A stretch of 38,222 nt of DNA from Bacteriovorax sp. (GTDB taxonomy: Bacteria > Bdellovibrionota > Bacteriovoracia > Bacteriovoracales > Bacteriovoracaceae). Shown here in pieces: positions 34,230-38,222 of the stretch. A program made the translations under genes and the position numbers. Location of the stretch: NCBI GenBank assembly GCA_014377485.1, contig JACMPM010000121.1, positions 1 through 38,222 on the forward strand. The letters run 5' to 3'. The notes beneath the pieces were generated by a model. That model saw only the letters and a list, made by a program, of their open reading frames with translations. It was not told where the DNA came from and searched no databases. Within the stretch, counting starts at the first letter, position 1; each line of letters starts with the position of its first letter.

Positions 34230-35393
34230 ATGAACCGTCTGGATCAAATTTCTTTAGGGAAAATTGTCGTAATTCGCGAAAAATTACTAAAAGCACAGAG
34301 AGACGGGAAAAAAATTTATCGCTTTGAATCGGGCGATCCAAGCTTTGCAATTTATCCTGATATTAAAGTTGCAATGAACAAAGCGCTTAATGAAGATAAA
34401 ACTCACTATATTCCAAACAACGGAATTCCAGAATTAAGAGATGCTCTGGCCAATAAATTGAAATTACAAAATAAACTCAATATAGATTCAAAGCATATCT
34501 CTGTTACTAACGGGGCCATGCATGCGCTGTACGTCCTTTATCAATGTATTGTTGAGAGTGGAGACGAAGTCATCGTTCCAGATCCAATGTGGACTGAGGC
34601 CGTAGAAAACGCTCGTCTTGCAGGAGCAAAAACTATTGGGGTAGAACTAAAACCAGAATACAATTATGTTTATCGCGCAGAAGACATTGAAGCGAAAATA
34701 ACTTCAAAAACAAAAGTAATTTTCATCAACTCTCCCCAAAACCCAACTGGGGCCATCATTCCAAAAGCTGAATTACAAAAAATTGCAGACCTTGCTGTAA
34801 AACATAATTTTTGGCTGGTAAGTGATGAAGCATACGAGCACGTATTGTTTGATGGCGGTGAACACACTTCTATCGGATCTCTTATCCCTGATTACGATAA
34901 AGTTATTTCAGTTTATTCATATTCAAAATCATACGCGATGAGTGGCCTTCGTTTAGGTTATTTTGCTTGTAGAAATGAACTCTTCAATGACCGAGCTGGA
35001 AAGCTTCTTCGTTGTACAGTTAACGGGATAAACAGCGTTTCTCAATGGGGCGCAGTCACTGCACTGGCAAATCCTGATAGCTGGTATACAGAAATGAACA
35101 AAGAATACTTAAAAAGGAGAAATCTTTTTCTTGAAGCTTTATCAGGACAAGATATTCTTATTCCATACATACCTCATGGCGCTTTTTACTTATGGTGCCG
35201 GGTAAAAGATGGAATTGATGTAGCTGCCTTATCTGAAGCAATGGCCCAGGCCGGAATTGGTAATGCCCCTGGAGACTGTTTTGGTGAATGCGCTTCAACT
35301 GTGCAATCGATAAGATTTGCATTTAGTTGTTCAACTGAAATGATTCTTGAAGGAACAGAGCCTCTTCGCAAATTTCTATCAAATTATAAATAA
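34230..35393 (+). CDS. Class I/II PLP-dependent aminotransferase
   Basis: The ATG at 34230 has GGGAGG 5 bases before it and is preferred to the TTG at 34227; 387 residues. Fold-type I aminotransferase motifs are in order: GDPSF (about 34), YIPNNGIPELRDALA, TNGAMHAL, DPMWTEAVENA, FINSPQNPTGA (about 170), SDEAYEHVLF (about 198), PLP lysine Lys233 in SYSKSYAMSGLRLGY, and a C-terminal RFAFSCS Arg for the substrate carboxylate. The subgroup (aspartate, aromatic or alanine-type) is not fixed by eye; it resembles the AspC/PatA group. It is monocistronic. The neighbouring genes give no pathway. Confidence 0.93.
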   Translation: MNRLDQISLGKIVVIREKLLKAQRDGKKIYRFESGDPSFAIYPDIKVAMNKALNEDKTHYIPNNGIPELRDALANKLKLQNKLNIDSKHISVTNGAMHALYVLYQCIVESGDEVIVPDPMWTEAVENARLAGAKTIGVELKPEYNYVYRAEDIEAKITSKTKVIFINSPQNPTGAIIPKAELQKIADLAVKHNFWLVSDEAYEHVLFDGGEHTSIGSLIPDYDKVISVYSYSKSYAMSGLRLGYFACRNELFNDRAGKLLRCTVNGINSVSQWGAVTALANPDSWYTEMNKEYLKRRNLFLEALSGQDILIPYIPHGAFYLWCRVKDGIDVAALSEAMAQAGIGNAPGDCFGECASTVQSIRFAFSCSTEMILEGTEPLRKFLSNYK

Positions 35394-35420
35394 GTTTTTT
35401 TAATATTTATTACAAGTTCA

Positions 35421-35495
35421 TCAACCTTGTGTCTCTTCATGCAAAAGTCTCGCGATTTTTTCTTCATCGTAGATATCGATATCAAAGACAGACAT
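35421..35495 (-). CDS. Possible 24-codon small ORF or gene stub
   Basis: On the reverse strand GAGG sits 5 bases before an ATG, followed by 24 codons (SVFDIDIYDEEKIARLLHEE within) and TGA. The acidic, helical composition looks coded. It may be a real small protein or the N-terminal stub of a lost gene. The rest of the gap up to the DUF4337 terminator shows nothing further. Confidence 0.35.
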   Translation of the reverse strand: MSVFDIDIYDEEKIARLLHEETQG

Positions 35496-35613
35496 CAAGT
35501 CCTCACTTCACACCAGGCCAATATTTGAATTCAATAGAAAAGAAAAGCAATTACCAGGCCAAAAATTAGGGTAATATTATTAAGAAGTTAAAATAAGAGA
35601 CTAATAAAAAGAC

Positions 35614-35653
35614 AAAAAAAAATGGTGAACTGTCAAAAAAATAGACAGTTCAC
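35614..35653 (-). terminator. Intrinsic terminator of the DUF4337 gene
   Basis: GTGAACTGTC (35625-35634) and GACAGTTCAC (35644-35653) form a perfect 10-bp stem. On the minus strand it is followed by a T-run (A-run at 35614-35622 on plus). Confidence 0.88.
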
Positions 35654-35678
35654 TTTGATGAATTTGAGAGATTCAAAA

Positions 35679-36212
35679 TTAAATAAATAACCAGCCTTGA
35701 ATAAAAAAGAAACATCCAATGCTCGCAAAACCTAAGCTAACATACCAAAAAGATTTTCTTCTGGTTAAGACGGCGATGGCCGAAATAGCAATGGCAATTT
35801 GAAAGAGTGTTACGGACTTTGCCAGAATAACATGGGCCTTTAAGTGATGCTCAGACTCTTCAGATTTCTCTGTTGCCTTTTTAGAGATTTCTTCTTGATC
35901 TTTTTTATATTCTTCAGATTTTTTTAAATCCTGCGCTTTTGGCGTCTTTCCCATCTCCACCAACAAATCATTTTTAAGACTCATAATTGAGCTCTTGATA
36001 CTTTTTGCCTGGTAGTGACTCCAATTGTCTGAGGATTGGATTTGAGAGATTAACGCCTCGTTAGAATGATGTCCGGCCATTAAGGCAGAAATCGCTGCGA
36101 TAACGGCAATCATTGCGGTTGATAGTGCTACTTTTCCTATCCAGCCACCTTGATGGGCGTGCTCATGAATATGCTCTTGGCTTTGCTCTAATGGGACTTC
36201 AATTTCTTCCAT
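35679..36212 (-). CDS. DUF4337 membrane protein
   Basis: The ATG at 36212 has GAGG 5 bases before it, so the protein is 177 residues (an upstream in-frame ATG at 36272 lacks a ribosome site). A His-rich N-terminus (EQSQEHIHEHAHQ) precedes a transmembrane helix (about 28-47), a long charged helical region that should form a coiled coil (about 50-120, KKSEEYKKDQEEISKKATEK), and two closely spaced C-terminal helices (about 127-147 and 152-175). The layout WIGKVALSTAMIAVIAAISA and SHYQAKSIKSS is that of DUF4337, a family of unknown function. It is monocistronic with its own terminator. The His-rich tail could bind metal (inference). Confidence 0.88.
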   Translation of the reverse strand: MEEIEVPLEQSQEHIHEHAHQGGWIGKVALSTAMIAVIAAISALMAGHHSNEALISQIQSSDNWSHYQAKSIKSSIMSLKNDLLVEMGKTPKAQDLKKSEEYKKDQEEISKKATEKSEESEHHLKAHVILAKSVTLFQIAIAISAIAVLTRRKSFWYVSLGFASIGCFFFIQGWLFI

Positions 36213-36415
36213 AATTCCTCGTAAGTATTTTTGAATGGTTATATAAGTTTTATTATAGCGAATTGTTGGCACTCAAAAAGATAAAAATGATTACAAGAAG
36301 ATGGATTAACCGATCAATAACATTGGGAATACCATGGTCATCCTTGCACTCTCTTTGAATATAAACATCTTTTTCACTATAGTTAATAAGATTCTCTAAT
36401 CTAATTGGAAACCTC

Positions 36416-37148
36416 ATGAACCTCTACCTCATGGCACTAATTTGTCTTATATTCACTCAATCAACTTTGGTTTATTCACAAACTGATTCCAAAATAATCA
36501 CACCTACAAAAATGAAGCAAAAGAATTATCTTCAAAAAATTTAGATGAGAAAAGAAATTTTTATCTAAATCTTCTGGCAGAAAGAGAACTTTATCAATAT
36601 CGCTTTTATGATAAAGCTGATATTTATTATCAAAATGCAATAAAAATGAATTTTGAAGAAGACAAAACAGAAGCCTTCATTAATTTAATTGCAATTTCTA
36701 TTATCAAAAAAAATAAACCAAAAGTACAATTGGCCTATGATCAGGCGTAAATTATCGAGAATTACCTCCCATTTAAAAATGGAATTGAACTGAAAGAAAT
36801 TACCGGATTTTAGGAAGATTCACGCATGAAGAAAATTTAATTAATCTTCTTAAAAATAAAGAATATAAAAAAGTGTTCAGCAATCTAAATCCTAAAGCAA
36901 TGAAAAACGCTAAGGAAGATTTTAATATCACTGTATATGAATCTTTAAATGATTTAATAAATAAAAAATCAGTCAATGAGCTTTTTTGCAATAAGCAGTT
37001 TAAAAAATATCCCACATCCTACGCTTACAATATTATCATCTGTGGACTCTTAAATGATTATCTACAAAATGGAACGTTTGATAATAATCATTTAAAAAGG
37101 GCTGAAAAATATTTTAAAATAAAGATATTGAAAAATACTATTTATTAA
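36416..37148 (+). pseudogene. Frameshifted gene for an exported helical-repeat (TPR-like) protein
   Basis: An ATG at 36416 opens a signal peptide (MNLYLMALICLIFTQSTLVY, then SQTD). The frame breaks at the A-run 36508-36512, where one more A would join it to KELSSKNLDEKRNFYLNLL and ELYQYRFYDKADIYYQNAIK, a TPR-like helical pair. That frame is cut by TAA (36748-36750), resumes (IIENYLPFKNGIELKEITGF), meets TAG (36811-36813), and continues after another shift as LGRFTHEENLINLLKNK to the stop at 37146-37148. The three lesions argue for true decay; the region is otherwise coherent over about 240 codons. The exported protein was probably a TPR adaptor; I cannot name it. Confidence 0.7.
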
Positions 37149-37271
37149 CTATGATTAATAAAAGGAACCATCTCTTATACTTTTTGGGCGCCACGAGAAA
37201 TAGGAAAAGTAAAACTATCTTTTACTGAGAACAGCAATACTGTGAGCAAGTCAAAAACTTGAGGACTAAAT

Positions 37272-37302
37272 GTCTCGGTGACAAAAATTGTTCCACCGAG
37301 AC
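37272..37302. other. Inverted repeat downstream of the secreted HNH gene
   Basis: GTCTCGGTG (37272-37280) pairs with CACCGAGAC (37294-37302), with ACA/TGT pairs inside the loop. It sits between the pseudogene and the HNH gene stop. No T-run follows on either strand, so it is a weak terminator candidate or another RNA/DNA structure. Confidence 0.5.
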
Positions 37303-37323
37303 TAGTGATTCAAAATAAAAAGA

Positions 37324-37824
37324 CTAAAGTGTATTTAAAATTTTCATGACATCAGTAACTTGATTTAAATAAGTTTTTGCTCTTACAATCAATTTCACAG
37401 CATCGGCCTGCTTTAATTTACCATTTGCCATCTTTTCACAAATTAACGGCTCAACAGGATCAGTGATTTCGTAAACACTTTTGTGTTGAGGCCATAGATT
37501 GCTCGTATCGTTTGATCCTCCAGCACAAAGAGGAATAAAATGATCAATCTTAAAATCAGTTCGACTCAATGTTTGGATATGGTAACCCAATTGTTCATCA
37601 TATTGCTGAATGAGCATTTCTTTGGTGTCGTAAGTTACTTCGCGTTCACAATAAGCAATATGCTCTGGGTAGCGATAAGTTGTAGGCTTGTCGCAAAGTT
37701 TGCCTGGAGTTAATTGAGGATTGGGACCAACCGGAAAGTTCGGCCCAAAAGAAAAAGCTGTACTCGAAAAAAGTGTAAAGACCGAAAGAATCACGGCCCC
37801 AAAACCAAGACGTTTAAACATCAT
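37324..37824 (-). CDS. Exported HNH endonuclease-like protein
   Basis: A signal peptide (residues 1-25, ...SSTAFS) and a 140-residue mature part carry an HNH core: IDHFIPLCAGGSNDTSNLWP (about residues 93-112) with catalytic His94, Asn and His from the following HKSVYE. Two pairs of Cys (LCDKP, YCEREV; LCAGG, ICEKM) probably form disulfides, unlike the zinc-ribbon HNH at 19569. Two ATGs (37824, 37821) follow an AAGGGG with a TATAAT at 37834-37839 only 9 bases ahead, so the leader is at most a few bases. A secreted nuclease suits DNA degradation of prey or biofilm (inference). It is upstream of, and on the same strand as, the 37272 hairpin. Confidence 0.88.
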   Translation of the reverse strand: MMFKRLGFGAVILSVFTLFSSTAFSFGPNFPVGPNPQLTPGKLCDKPTTYRYPEHIAYCEREVTYDTKEMLIQQYDEQLGYHIQTLSRTDFKIDHFIPLCAGGSNDTSNLWPQHKSVYEITDPVEPLICEKMANGKLKQADAVKLIVRAKTYLNQVTDVMKILNTL

Positions 37825-37934
37825 TTTCCCCTTATTATAAACTCAAAGGGGTTTTATCAGACTAATAAATCTATCTCCACTCTTGTGAAAAAATTACAAT
37901 TAAATTAGCGGCTTTCTTATTGAGTCATCCATAA

Positions 37935-37962
37935 TAAAAAAAGGCCTTCCCGTAAGAAGGCC
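37935..37962 (-). terminator. Intrinsic terminator of the flagellin gene
   Basis: GGCCTTC (37943-37949) and GAAGGCC (37956-37962) form a 7-bp stem with a 6-base loop; the plus-strand A-run at 37936-37942 is a T-run on the minus strand. It lies 32 bases past the flagellin stop. Confidence 0.88.
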
Positions 37963-37993
37963 CTATTAAAAAATTTAATCGTACAAGTGCAAA

Positions 37994-38222
37994 TCAACCT
38001 AAAAGTTTTAGAGCTGCTTGTCCTTGAGAGTTCGCTTGAGACAACACAGAAGTACCAGCTTGAGTTAAGATGTTCATCTTAGTGTTTTTCGCTGATTCAG
38101 CAGCAAAGTCAGTATCTCTAATACGAGAGTTTGCAGCAGATAAGTTCTCTGAAGATGATTGCAAGTTGTTAATCGTCGAAGTCAGACGGTTTTGGATTGC
38201 TCCAAGTTCTGCTCTTTGTCCC
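37994..38222 (-). CDS. Flagellin, C-terminal part (5' end outside window)
   Basis: The reverse strand reads an uninterrupted frame from the window edge to TGA at 37994-37996 (about 75 residues). It is the conserved D0/D1 C-terminal domain of flagellin: [20 protein letters not shown], then [18 protein letters not shown] and [20 protein letters not shown], ending KLLG. Flagellin polymerises into the filament outside the cell. The start and variable region are outside the window. A terminator follows directly, so it is the last gene of its transcript. Confidence 0.95.
   Translation of the reverse strand, partial: GQRAELGAIQNRLTSTINNLQSSSENLSAANSRIRDTDFAAESAKNTKMNILTQAGTSVLSQANSQGQAALKLLG

Noticed and set aside
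36973-37015. Start of a minus-strand ORF (36800-37015)
   Set aside because: It is antisense to the better-supported pseudogene and has no ribosome site.

Overview
The window is AT-rich bacterial DNA with dense gene packing, many secreted proteins and no tRNA, rRNA, CRISPR array or insertion sequence that I can see. The gene content suggests a Bdellovibrionota predator-type delta-proteobacterium, most likely of the Bacteriovorax/Peredibacter group: an ExbB-ExbD-AgmX-like motor, two secreted papain-like proteases, a secreted HNH nuclease, an OsmC-YcaO fusion and a polar-type flagellin. This placement is an inference from gene content, not a computed phylogeny.

Layout. 1-1224: a truncated PfkB (adenosine kinase-like) gene, divergent from a SUI1/YciH translation factor, with a small gene remnant behind it. 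1542-4301: a large exported protein with a duplicated Cys-rich module. 4322-8159: rsmJ and a one-piece glycine dehydrogenase (gcvP), divergent from a 49-bp gap. 8222-14339 (minus): a tightly coupled four-gene operon of secreted 5'-nucleotidase, a fatty-acid-hydroxylase/GH3 fusion, a muconate-type enolase-superfamily enzyme and an LCM-type methyltransferase. It looks like an uncharacterised small-molecule pathway and is the best candidate for a new system. 14525-19546 (plus): a translation/ribosome operon (prfC, yecM-like, stand-alone rlmK, DEAD-box helicase, alpha/beta hydrolase). 19569-21725: HNH nuclease, membrane-anchored substrate-binding-domain protein, EVE-domain protein. 21742-24003 (minus): ExbB, ExbD and an AgmX/TonB-like protein. 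24167-26660: two divergent, clearly paralogous exported proteins of unknown function. 26676-29611: SGNH hydrolase and OsmC-YcaO fusion. 29741-34135: an outer-membrane-protein-like remnant, two papain-like proteases, a small secreted Cys protein and another pseudogene. 34230-36212: aminotransferase and DUF4337 protein. 36416-37148: a frameshifted pseudogene. 37324-38222: secreted HNH nuclease and the C-terminus of flagellin.

How it fits together. In the 14525-19546 operon the genes overlap or nearly abut, joining termination-factor recycling, rRNA methylation and RNA unwinding. In the 8222-14339 operon the enzymes can be ordered chemically: hydroxylate a lipid or acyl chain, activate a carboxylate with ATP and couple it to an amine or amino acid (GH3), epimerise or dehydrate (enolase fold), then methylate a carboxyl or hydroxyl (LCM family). 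That order is inference. Three genes (rsmJ, the 19569 HNH gene, the 20230 binding protein) have a TATAAT box 6-8 bases before the start codon and no Shine-Dalgarno sequence, which points to leaderless mRNAs. At least three decayed genes in the last 9 kb, all coding for apparently exported products, mark that part as a region of turnover.
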